9,007 bases of DNA. It comes from Clostridiales bacterium UBA5446 (GTDB lineage Bacteria > Bacillota > Clostridia > Oscillospirales > Oscillospiraceae). The notes under the pieces were generated by a model. The model did not search any database. It was not told where the DNA came from and saw only the letters and a list, made by a program, of their open reading frames with translations. The position numbers were made by a program, and so were the translations under genes. Below are positions 1-5,407 of this stretch, in pieces (position 1 is the first letter of the stretch; each line of letters opens with the position of its first letter). The stretch lies in assembly GCA_002427465.1 (NCBI GenBank), contig DIRC01000001.1:1-9007 (forward strand), given 5' to 3'.

Positions 1-88
1 TGGTGCGCGAGGCGGGACTTGAACCCGCACGTCCGTAGTGGACACTAGAACCTGAATCTAGCGAGTCTGCCAATTCCACCACTCGCGC
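1..88 (-). tRNA. tRNA-Leu (anticodon CAG)
   Basis: Read on the minus strand this folds as a complete class II tRNA. The acceptor arm GCGCGAG pairs with CTCGCGC, followed by discriminator A and an encoded CCA that ends exactly at the window edge. The anticodon stem CTAGA/TCTAG encloses the loop TTCAGGT, giving anticodon CAG and decoding CUG leucine codons. A long variable arm (GTCC, loop ACTAC, GGAC) is the class II hallmark, and the T arm is GCGGG-TTCAAGT-CCCGC. The D loop carries the usual AATTGGCAGA. One oddity is the three-pair D stem, which reads GTG against CTC and so leaves a central T-T mismatch. The gene appears to stand alone here, with its own promoter. Genes to its left, outside the window, could be cotranscribed. 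Confidence 0.97.
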
Positions 89-105
89 ATTTTAAATGCT
101 CGATT

Positions 106-134
106 ATAATAGCATCTTATTATATGCTTGTCAA
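106..134 (-). promoter_or_regulatory. Promoter of the tRNA-Leu gene
   Basis: On the minus strand a perfect -35 TTGACA (129-134) and a -10 TATTAT (106-111) are separated by 17 bases. Transcription would start near base 99, about ten bases before the mature tRNA 5' end at 88. An overlapping TATAAT lies three bases further downstream, but it would need a 20-base spacer. This is a typical strong vegetative promoter, as expected for a tRNA gene. Confidence 0.8.
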
Positions 135-193
135 TATCCAATCTCAAAAGCCGCAGATTTTTCCTTTTGACCCTATTCATTTGATCAATCTTT

Positions 194-215
194 TGATATA
201 CTAATGATATACTAA
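194..215 (+). repeat. Tandem 11-bp repeat carrying two extended -10 boxes; candidate promoter of the DUF975 gene
   Basis: The unit TGATATACTAA occurs twice with no gap (194-204 and 205-215). Each copy contains TATACT preceded by TGA, which matches an extended -10 element (TGN then TATAAT-like). No good -35 box sits at the right distance from either copy; TTGATC at 181-186 is 10 or 21 bases away. If used as a promoter, it would depend on the extended -10 and give start sites about one helical turn apart, some 35-50 bases before the gene. The repeat is seen directly; the promoter role is inferred. Confidence 0.5.
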
Positions 216-242
216 CGGTAATTTAGTAATTAACTTGACTTC

Positions 243-247
243 GGAGG
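243..247 (+). promoter_or_regulatory. Ribosome binding site that sets the DUF975 start
   Basis: GGAGG lies eight bases before the ATG at 256. The in-frame TTG at 235 sits upstream of this site and has no site of its own, so the ATG is preferred. Confidence 0.8.
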
Positions 248-255
248 CGTGGCAA

Positions 256-1041
256 ATGAACATAAACCGGGCTATGCTCAAGGCAGACGCAAGGGCTGCC
301 ATACGCCAATCCCAAACCAGCCCATATCTGACGGCCCTGATCTATGTCCTGATCATTTATGTCCTGGGTATCCTTGAAACGCGGATTACCGGCGTGACCA
401 TACCCTATGATGTCTTTCTCCACGCCCTGGAAACCGGCAACACCGATTACCTGATGCACCTGATACAGCAGCAGGCCCCCGGCCCCGTGCCGTACACCAT
501 CGGTACGCTTCTTTCCCTGATGTCGGCCATGATCGGCATCGGATTTACCATATTTACACTGCTGGTTTATCGACGCCAGGGAAACACCGTGGGGAATCTG
601 TTCGACGGCTTCGGCAACTTTTTCCGCTTTCTCTGGCTGCGGATCCTGATTTGGATCTTCACCTTCCTCTGGAGCCTGCTCTTTTTCATCCCGGGCATCA
701 TCGCCGCCTACAGTTACCGTCAGGCCATCTATATTCTCATCGATAATCCCGATATGCGCGCCATCGACTGCATCAGTGCGTCAAAGAACATGATGAAGGG
801 GCGCAAATTCGAACTTTTCCTGCTGGATCTCTCCCTGCTGGGCTGGTTCCTGCTCTCCGCTATCCCCTTTGTCTCGGTATACGTTTTTCCTTACACAAAC
901 GTAACCTATGCCGCTTATTACAACACCCTTCTGGATATAAACGCAGGCTTCGGCCAATACCCGCCCGGCGGCCGCCCCTATGGATCGTCACGGTATTCCG
1001 GCGACCATGACGACCTGCCCCCCTGGGAATTCAAAAACTGA
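256..1041 (+). CDS. DUF975 family integral membrane protein
   Basis: A 261-residue membrane protein that resembles the DUF975 family (function unknown, widespread in Firmicutes). A short amphipathic N-terminus with basic residues leads into hydrophobic segments at about residues 24-41, 83-105, 123-152 and 186-212. The most family-like part is the third hydrophobic block followed by FIPGIIAAYSYRQAIYIL (about 144-161) and the stretch DNPDMRAIDCISASKNMMKG (about 163-182), which recalls the conserved P-G-I and S..M.G features of these proteins. The last 30 residues or so are hydrophilic and rich in Gly, Pro, Ser and Asp, ending DLPPWEFKN, and are probably cytoplasmic. The start is the ATG at 256, with GGAGG eight bases before it. 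The gene stands alone, diverges from the tRNA and converges on rodA, so its neighbours say nothing about function. Confidence 0.8.
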   Translation: MNINRAMLKADARAAIRQSQTSPYLTALIYVLIIYVLGILETRITGVTIPYDVFLHALETGNTDYLMHLIQQQAPGPVPYTIGTLLSLMSAMIGIGFTIFTLLVYRRQGNTVGNLFDGFGNFFRFLWLRILIWIFTFLWSLLFFIPGIIAAYSYRQAIYILIDNPDMRAIDCISASKNMMKGRKFELFLLDLSLLGWFLLSAIPFVSVYVFPYTNVTYAAYYNTLLDINAGFGQYPPGGRPYGSSRYSGDHDDLPPWEFKN

Positions 1042-1046
1042 AAATA

Positions 1047-1072
1047 CCCGGCGCCTAAGGCGCCGGGTTTTG
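1047..1072. terminator. Bidirectional intrinsic terminator between the DUF975 gene and rodA
   Basis: A perfect 9-bp stem, CCCGGCGCC (1047-1055) against GGCGCCGGG (1059-1067), has a TAA loop and is followed on the plus strand by TTTTGTT. On the minus strand the same stem is followed by TATTTTC, so it can also end rodA transcripts arriving from the other side. It starts five bases after the DUF975 stop codon and overlaps nothing coding. Confidence 0.85.
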
Positions 1073-2215
1073 TTATCTGTACATTTTATATCGCTCCGGT
1101 TTTGGTCGGTATCGCACCCCCGACACCAGCCCCATTGCCGCGAACATGGAGAACAGCGACGAGCCGCCGTAGCTGAAAAATGGCAGCGTGATGCCCACAA
1201 CGGGCGCAATGCCGATACACATGCCAATATTTTCAAAGGTCTGGAAAATCACCGTCGATGCCACGCCAAAGCAAACGAGCATCGAAAGCGTATCTTTTGA
1301 ACGGAGCCCGACCACAATACACCGGATTATCACAAGCAAAAGCAAAAAAAGGACGGCGCAGCAGCCGATCATCCCCAGCTCCTCGCCAACGACCGCGAAT
1401 ATGAAGTCGGAATGCTTGGCAAAAATCGCGTCGGACTGGCTCTGCGGTCCGTTTCCCAGCCCCGTTCCCGTCAGCCGGCCGGAAGCCAGGGCCAGCTTTG
1501 ACTGTTTCGCGTGCCAGCTCACACCGTATCCGGTAGGGTCTATCGTCGGATCATAAGGCGCCAATATGCGCAGCTTTTGATAGTCCTCAAGAAAATGGTT
1601 CCATACAATCGGCGTTACTGCGGCGATTCCGGCCAGGCCGATGGCAAACCAATGAAGCTTCAGCCCGCCGGCGAAAAGCATCACGGCAAAGATGAAAAAA
1701 TATACCAGCGCGCTGCCCAGATCCTTAGACGTGACCAACAGCAGGCCGAATATGGCGATAAAATGGATGACAAGCTGGGCGACGGAAACGATGGCATTCA
1801 GATCCTTATACTCTTTAAGATAACTGATATGCTTTGCCATCATGATAATATAGGTGATTTTGACCACCTCGGAGGGCTGTATGCCGATGCCGAAAAACCG
1901 CAGCCATCCGCTGTTTCCGGTCTCGCTCTCCTCCCCGAAAAAGATCAGGGTCGAAAGCAAAACGACGTTGAATACGGCAAGGAGCACCCACTTATCCGCA
2001 AGGATGTCCACATCGATCACCGTCATTACCACATAAAGGAAAATGCCGATCATCAGGGCCATGGTCTGCACCACGACATATTTGGTGGTTTCATATGATT
2101 TTGTGGCGCTGGAGATGATCACAATGCCGAAAACGGAGCAGGCGATGCATAAAAAAAACAGAAGCATGTCGGCCCTGCGGAAATAATCCTTCAGCCATGG
2201 CAGAACTTTATTCAT
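1073..2215 (-). CDS. rodA: RodA, SEDS-family peptidoglycan glycosyltransferase
   Basis: A 380-residue polytopic membrane protein of the SEDS family (RodA/FtsW/SpoVE). SEDS proteins polymerise lipid II into glycan strands with a class B penicillin-binding protein; RodA serves the elongasome and rod shape. Visible family motifs are GWLRFFGIGIQPSEVVK (103-119), DLGSA (165-169), the QSQSDAIFAKHSDFIFAVVGEELG block (about 258-281) with the Asp of SDFIF at 270 corresponding to the residue considered catalytic, and FENIGMCIGIAPVVGITLPF leading into FSYGGSS (327-353). The NIGM and PVVGITLPF wording favours RodA over FtsW. The start at 2215 is chosen because GGGAG lies eight bases before it. An in-frame extension to 2287 would begin upstream of the predicted rodA promoter. 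No partner PBP gene or mreBCD is in the window. Confidence 0.9.
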   Translation of the reverse strand: MNKVLPWLKDYFRRADMLLFFLCIACSVFGIVIISSATKSYETTKYVVVQTMALMIGIFLYVVMTVIDVDILADKWVLLAVFNVVLLSTLIFFGEESETGNSGWLRFFGIGIQPSEVVKITYIIMMAKHISYLKEYKDLNAIVSVAQLVIHFIAIFGLLLVTSKDLGSALVYFFIFAVMLFAGGLKLHWFAIGLAGIAAVTPIVWNHFLEDYQKLRILAPYDPTIDPTGYGVSWHAKQSKLALASGRLTGTGLGNGPQSQSDAIFAKHSDFIFAVVGEELGMIGCCAVLFLLLLVIIRCIVVGLRSKDTLSMLVCFGVASTVIFQTFENIGMCIGIAPVVGITLPFFSYGGSSLFSMFAAMGLVSGVRYRPKPERYKMYR

Positions 2216-2223
2216 ATCCGCCG

Positions 2224-2228
2224 CTCCC
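2224..2228 (-). promoter_or_regulatory. Ribosome binding site of rodA
   Basis: On the minus strand AAGGGAG ends eight bases before the ATG at 2215. This supports the MNKVLPW start over the longer in-frame start at 2287. Confidence 0.75.
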
Positions 2229-2249
2229 TTCCTTAAAATACGCTGAGGT

Positions 2250-2278
2250 ATTGTACCACATATTTTTACTTTGCGCAA
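2250..2278 (-). promoter_or_regulatory. Promoter of rodA
   Basis: On the minus strand TTGCGC (2273-2278) and TACAAT (2250-2255) are 17 bases apart, and the -10 is extended by TGG. The expected start is near 2243, giving a leader of under 30 bases before the rodA ATG. The -35 box is one half of the palindrome TTGCGCAA (2271-2278), whose other half serves the divergent tsaE promoter. Confidence 0.65.
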
Positions 2279-2299
2279 TGCCGGCATCGGTGGTATAAT
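2271..2299 (+). promoter_or_regulatory. Promoter of the tsaE-tsaB-upp cluster
   Basis: TTGCGC (2271-2276) and a perfect TATAAT (2294-2299) are 17 bases apart, and the -10 is extended by TGG. Transcription would begin near 2306, 18 bases before the tsaE ATG, with GGAGG at 2313-2317. The spacer holds the 10-bp palindrome ATGCCGGCAT (2278-2287), a possible operator, although no regulator can be named. The -35 box overlaps that of the rodA promoter on the other strand. Confidence 0.7.
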
Positions 2300-2323
2300 T
2301 CTCTTGGATTTTGGAGGTCGGAT

Positions 2324-2764
2324 ATGTTAACATCAATTACGAACAGCGAGATGGAAACGGAAAGGCTTGGGGAACGCTTCGCCGCCGCCCTGCCGGACGG
2401 CTCGGTTGTGGCGATGTACGGCGAACTGGGCGCGGGCAAAACCGCCTTTGTGCGGGGTATGGCCCGAGGGATGGGCATAGGCTGCCGCGTGACAAGCCCG
2501 ACGTTTACCGTCGTCAATGAATACGTGGGCCCCAGGACGCTGATCCATTTCGATATGTATCGGCTGGGCTCGGCGGACGAACTGTTCGACATCGGCTGGG
2601 AAGATTATCTTGCCCGGGGCGCCGTCTGCGCCGTCGAATGGAGCGAAAATGTGGAAAGCGCCTTTTTCGGAGACGAGATAACCGTGCGCTTTGAAAAGCT
2701 CTCCGAAACCTCGCGTAAAATTACAATCAGCGGAGGTGCCGGCCATGCTGACCCTTGCATTTGA
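2324..2764 (+). CDS. tsaE: TsaE, P-loop ATPase of tRNA t6A37 synthesis
   Basis: A 146-residue protein of the TsaE (YjeE/YdiB) family. TsaE is the small ATPase that joins TsaD-TsaB and is needed for repeated cycles of threonylcarbamoyl transfer to A37 of ANN-decoding tRNAs in the cytoplasm. Visible motifs are the Walker A loop GELGAGKT (33-40), the TSPTF block (57-61) that follows it in this family, HFDMYRL (75-81, the family's H-x-D-x-Y-R signature) and VEW (104-106). Length is normal for the family. GGAGG sits six bases before the ATG. The stop codon lies 20 bases inside tsaB, so the two are probably translationally coupled, as suits a complex. First gene of the cluster, behind a strong promoter. 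Confidence 0.95.
   Translation: MLTSITNSEMETERLGERFAAALPDGSVVAMYGELGAGKTAFVRGMARGMGIGCRVTSPTFTVVNEYVGPRTLIHFDMYRLGSADELFDIGWEDYLARGAVCAVEWSENVESAFFGDEITVRFEKLSETSRKITISGGAGHADPCI
2732..2736 (+). promoter_or_regulatory. Ribosome binding site that sets the tsaB start inside tsaE
   Basis: GGAGG inside the end of tsaE lies eight bases before the ATG at 2745. The encoded MLTLAFESSA is the typical TsaB beginning, so an in-frame ATG at 2691 is rejected. Confidence 0.8.
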
Positions 2765-3440
2765 ATCCTCGGCCAGGGCCGCATCCGTAGCCCTGTGCAG
2801 AGACGGGGCGCTCATCGGGCAATACGCCCAATGCGCCGGACTGACCCACAGCCGCACGCTGCTGCCCATGGCGGAGGATTTGCTGAAAAACACCGAGACT
2901 GCGTTTTCGGACGTGGACGTATTAGCCGTTGCCCACGGCCCCGGCTCCTTCACCGGCATACGCATCGGCGTCTCGACGGTTAAGGGACTGGCCTGGGCCT
3001 CCGGAAAGCCGGCCGTCGGCGTGTCCGCTCTGGAAGCCATGGCCTGGCACGGCCTGGCCGCCGGAGAGGGGGCGCTTGTCTGCTGCGCCATGGATGCCCG
3101 GCGCGACCAGATCTATAACGCGTTGTTTGAAATTAGCGGCGAAACCCCGCGGCGTCTGTGCCCCGACAGGGCCTTGGGGCTTGCGGATCTGGCCGCTGAA
3201 CTGAAACAGGCAGAAAAAAATATATTTCTTGTTGGAGACGGCGCCCGCTTGTGCTATAATACCCTCCGGGGACAGGGTATCCGCTGCTTTGCCGCGCCCG
3301 AACCTCTGCTCAACCAAAGCGCGTGGGGCGTCTGCATGGCCGCCGCGGGCAAACAGCCCGGCGACGCCGCCGATCTGTTGCCCGTCTATCTTCGCCTATC
3401 CCAGGCGGAGCGCGAGCGTCAGGCAAAGCTGGAGAAATAA
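2745..3440 (+). CDS. tsaB: TsaB, scaffold subunit of the tRNA t6A37 complex
   Basis: A 231-residue protein of the TsaB (YeaZ) family, an ASKHA-fold relative of TsaD that has lost catalysis and dimerises with TsaD to support t6A37 formation. It starts MLTLAFESS, the first ASKHA strand and loop. It carries the family block HGPGSFTGIRIG (64-75), the DARRDQIY segment (117-124) and the C-terminal YLR.SQAERE ending. Length agrees with Firmicutes TsaB (about 220-240). It overlaps tsaE by 20 bases and is followed by upp after 22 bases. In many Firmicutes rimI and tsaD come next; here upp takes that place, so tsaD must be elsewhere. A TATAAT with a 17-base spacer inside the gene (3232-3260) may be a second promoter for upp. 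Confidence 0.93.
   Translation: MLTLAFESSARAASVALCRDGALIGQYAQCAGLTHSRTLLPMAEDLLKNTETAFSDVDVLAVAHGPGSFTGIRIGVSTVKGLAWASGKPAVGVSALEAMAWHGLAAGEGALVCCAMDARRDQIYNALFEISGETPRRLCPDRALGLADLAAELKQAEKNIFLVGDGARLCYNTLRGQGIRCFAAPEPLLNQSAWGVCMAAAGKQPGDAADLLPVYLRLSQAERERQAKLEK
3232..3260 (+). promoter_or_regulatory. Possible internal promoter in tsaB, reading towards upp
   Basis: Within tsaB, TTGGAG (3232-3237) and a perfect TATAAT (3255-3260) are 17 bases apart, with the extended element TGC before the -10. A start near 3267 would give upp its own transcript with a leader of about 195 bases. The same bases encode Cys-Tyr-Asn, so the match may be chance. Confidence 0.35.
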
Positions 3441-3462
3441 GATCATAAGGAGATATTGAATC

Positions 3463-4092
3463 ATGAGTCACGTGCACGTATTCGACCACCCGCTGATCCA
3501 GCACAAGCTGTCCATCCTGCGGGATAAGGACACCGGCGTGAAGGAGTTCCGCGAGCTTGTCAGCGAAATTGCCATGCTGATGTGCTTTGAAGCCACAAGA
3601 GACCTCCCCCTTGAGGAAGTCGATATCGAGACGCCGGTGGCCATGGCGAAGTGCCGTCAGATAGCCGGGAAAAAGCTGGCAATCGTGCCCATACTCCGCG
3701 CCGGCCTCGGCATGGTGGACGGAATGGTGGCCATGATGCCCAATGCCAAGGTGGGTCATATCGGGTTGTATAGGGACCCGGAAACCCTTGAACCCGTGAA
3801 ATATTATTTCAAGATGCCGCCCGACATTTTTGAGCGGGACGTCATTATCGTGGACCCTATGCTGGCCACCGGCGGCAGCGCCGCCGCGGCTGCCAAGTTT
3901 CTGAAAGAAGTCGGCGTCAGGCACATCAAGCTTATGAGCATTATCGGCGCTCCCGAGGGCGTCAAAAGAATGCGGGATGAACACCCGGACGTGGACATTT
4001 TCGTCGCGGCCCTGGATGACCGCCTGAACGAACATGGATACATCATTCCCGGCCTGGGTGACGCGGGCGACAGAATTTTCGGAACTAAATAA
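3463..4092 (+). CDS. upp: Uracil phosphoribosyltransferase
   Basis: A 209-residue cytoplasmic enzyme that converts uracil and PRPP to UMP and pyrophosphate (pyrimidine salvage). The length is that of the bacterial enzyme and the sequence is close to the family throughout. It shows an N-terminal HVHVFDHPLIQHKLSILRD stretch (3-21), VPILRAGLGMVDGM (75-88), the type I PRPP-binding loop VDPMLATGGS (130-139) and the uracil-binding C-terminus GYIIPGLGDAGDRIFGT (192-208). AAGGAG lies about ten bases before the ATG. It is last in the tsaE-tsaB-upp run, 22 bases behind tsaB, and ends at a strong terminator. There is no metabolic link to t6A synthesis, so the grouping is probably cotranscription only. 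No uraA permease gene and no obvious PyrR site are visible beside it. Confidence 0.97.
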   Translation: MSHVHVFDHPLIQHKLSILRDKDTGVKEFRELVSEIAMLMCFEATRDLPLEEVDIETPVAMAKCRQIAGKKLAIVPILRAGLGMVDGMVAMMPNAKVGHIGLYRDPETLEPVKYYFKMPPDIFERDVIIVDPMLATGGSAAAAAKFLKEVGVRHIKLMSIIGAPEGVKRMRDEHPDVDIFVAALDDRLNEHGYIIPGLGDAGDRIFGTK

Positions 4093-4100
4093 ATAAACGA

Positions 4101-4131
4101 CCCCCGGGGCGGACGCCCCGGGGGTTTTCTT
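4101..4131. terminator. Strong bidirectional terminator between upp and dnaJ
   Basis: A perfect 10-bp GC stem, CCCCCGGGGC (4101-4110) against GCCCCGGGGG (4115-4124), has a GGAC loop and is followed by TTTTCTTT on the plus strand. On the minus strand it is followed by TCGTTTATTTATTT, a weaker but T-rich tail. It lies eight bases past the upp stop, and its plus-strand T tract runs into the dnaJ stop codon at 4131. It therefore serves both convergent units with almost no spare sequence. Confidence 0.88.
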
Positions 4132-5279
4132 TATTCGTTTTTTCCGTTTTTCTTCTTTCTTCCGAAGCGGCTGCCGGTGGATTCGAACCCCGGCTCGTTC
4201 ATCGCGGAAGCAAAAGCCTTCAGCGCCTCCCTCTGGGCGGAGTTAAGCCCCTTGGGCACCGCCACGTTGACCGTGACATACTGATCGCCCCGGCCGGAGC
4301 CGCGAAGGAAAGGTATGCCTTTCCCCTTGAGCCTTAAAACGGTTCCGGGCTGCGTCCCCTCGGGTATTGTGAGCTTCACCCGGCCGTCAAGGGTCGGAAC
4401 TTCTATATCTGCGCCCATGGCAGCCTGGGCAAAGGTAATCGTTGCCATGTAAAGGACGGACGTGCCGTCCCGATCAAAGTGGCTGTGGGGTCTGACGGTA
4501 ACGGTCACCAGCAAATCGCCCTGGGGCCCCCCGTCCTGGCCCGCGCTGCCCTGGCCGCGTATGGAGATGGTCTGGCCGTTGTCTATGCCCGCCGGAATGG
4601 TGACGTTCACCTTCACGGTCTTATAGACATTGCCCTTGCCCCGGCAGCTGCCGCAGGGCTGATGTATGATCCTGCCGGTGGCGCCGCATTTTGCGCACGG
4701 GCCAGTGGACTGGATGATGCCGAAGGGCGTGCGCTGGGTGGTTTTCGCGCTGCCGGTTCCCCGGCAGTCCGGGCAGACCTCCGGAGTCGTCCCCGGGGCG
4801 CTGCCTGAGCCGTGGCACTCCGGACACTGTTCGATCCGGGACACGCTGACCTCTTTCTTGCAGCCCAAAGCCGCCTCCTCAAAGGAAACGGTGATTCCCA
4901 CGCGGATGTTTTCCCCTTTGCGCGGTCCTGCGCGGCGGGTGGTCCCACCTCCGAAAATATCCCCGAAGCCGCCGAAGATATCCCCGAAGCCGCCGAAGAT
5001 ATCCCCAAAGCCGCCGAAGCCTCCGTCAAAGCCGCCGAAACCGGCGTTGGGGTCAAAGGCGCTGTGGCCGAACTGATCGTACTTCGCCCGCTTCTCCGGA
5101 TCGCCAAGAACCTGGGCGGCCTCGTTTACTTCCTTAAATCTGGCCTCGCACGCCTTATCTCCGGGATGCAGATCCGGGTGACACTCCTTGGCGATTTTTC
5201 TGTATGCTTTTTTGATTTCATCTTCGGAGGCGCCTTTGTTCAGTCCAAGCACCTCGTAATAATCGCGTTTTTCTGCCAT
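4131..5279 (-). CDS. dnaJ: DnaJ (Hsp40) co-chaperone
   Basis: A 382-residue type I J-protein that delivers unfolded substrates to DnaK and stimulates its ATPase. Domains in order: J domain (about 5-70) with HPD at 34-36; a Gly/Phe linker (about 80-112) holding three copies of GFGDIFG; a zinc-binding domain with four C-x-x-C pairs at 152/155, 169/172, 195/198 and 209/212; then the substrate-binding C-terminal domains and a very basic tail (GRKKKNGK). Three zinc motifs follow C-x-x-C-x-G-x-G; the third reads CAKCGATG, with Ala where Gly is usual, but all eight cysteines are present. GAGG lies seven bases before the ATG. It is the last gene of the heat-shock operon, separated from dnaK by 169 structured bases. 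Confidence 0.97.
   Translation of the reverse strand: MAEKRDYYEVLGLNKGASEDEIKKAYRKIAKECHPDLHPGDKACEARFKEVNEAAQVLGDPEKRAKYDQFGHSAFDPNAGFGGFDGGFGGFGDIFGGFGDIFGGFGDIFGGGTTRRAGPRKGENIRVGITVSFEEAALGCKKEVSVSRIEQCPECHGSGSAPGTTPEVCPDCRGTGSAKTTQRTPFGIIQSTGPCAKCGATGRIIHQPCGSCRGKGNVYKTVKVNVTIPAGIDNGQTISIRGQGSAGQDGGPQGDLLVTVTVRPHSHFDRDGTSVLYMATITFAQAAMGADIEVPTLDGRVKLTIPEGTQPGTVLRLKGKGIPFLRGSGRGDQYVTVNVAVPKGLNSAQREALKAFASAMNEPGFESTGSRFGRKKKNGKNE
4951..5013 (-). repeat. Three tandem 21-bp units in the G/F linker of dnaJ
   Basis: Three 21-bp units (4951-4971, 4972-4992, 4993-5013) differ from one another at only one or two positions. Each encodes one GFGDIFG heptad of the Gly/Phe linker. The unit length is a multiple of three, so gain or loss of a copy would keep the frame. 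The near identity at the DNA level, including synonymous positions, suggests recent duplication or slippage. Confidence 0.9.
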
Positions 5280-5305
5280 ATCGTTACCTCAGTGTTTTCA
5301 CGCAT

Positions 5306-5336
5306 TTTTGCGGGTGCACAGTGTGCGCCCGCAAAA
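5306..5336 (-). repeat. Long inverted repeat in the dnaK-dnaJ spacer (mRNA stem-loop)
   Basis: TTTTGCGGGTGCACA (5306-5320) is matched by TGTGCGCCCGCAAAA (5322-5336), with one G-T mismatch out of 15 pairs and a minimal loop around 5320-5322. In the dnaJ direction the stem is followed by ATGCGTG rather than a T tract, so it does not look like a terminator. It lies 26 bases before the dnaJ start and would form a stable stem in the dnaK-dnaJ mRNA, possibly a processing or stability element. Function is inferred only. Confidence 0.75.
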
Positions 5337-5349
5337 TTTCGCATACGCT

Positions 5350-5407
5350 CCCGGCGGCGTGTACATCGGGAGGCCCATACCGCGGGGTATGCGCCGCACC
5401 CGCCGGG
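5350..5407 (-). repeat. GC-rich nested inverted repeats after dnaK
   Basis: CCCGGCGG (5350-5357) pairs with CCGCCGGG (5400-5407). Nested between them is CATACC (5376-5381) with GGTATG (5386-5391) around a GCGG loop. GCATAC at 5341-5346 offers a competing partner for GTATGC (5387-5392). With the stem-loop at 5306-5336 this makes most of the spacer potentially structured RNA. No T tract follows on either strand, and no coding or known riboswitch pattern was recognised. Confidence 0.45.

Noticed and set aside
1511..2098. A 195-codon open frame antisense to rodA
   Set aside because: The overlapping rodA frame has full family motifs, while this frame is hydrophilic, Gln/Asp-rich and unrecognisable; it is a shadow.
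2216..2287. A longer RodA beginning at the in-frame ATG at 2287
   Set aside because: The extension lacks a ribosome binding site, begins upstream of the predicted rodA promoter, and adds residues not typical of RodA; the ATG at 2215 has a good site.
2333..3091. A 252-codon minus-strand open frame across tsaE and tsaB
   Set aside because: It crosses two certain genes and lacks any family pattern or ribosome binding site evidence.
4951..5013. Short regular repeats as a CRISPR array
   Set aside because: The units are contiguous, in frame, and encode the Gly/Phe linker of DnaJ; there are no spacers.
5306..5336. Reading the long stem-loop before dnaJ as an intrinsic terminator
   Set aside because: The stem has no T tract after it on either strand; the T and A bases are part of the paired arms.
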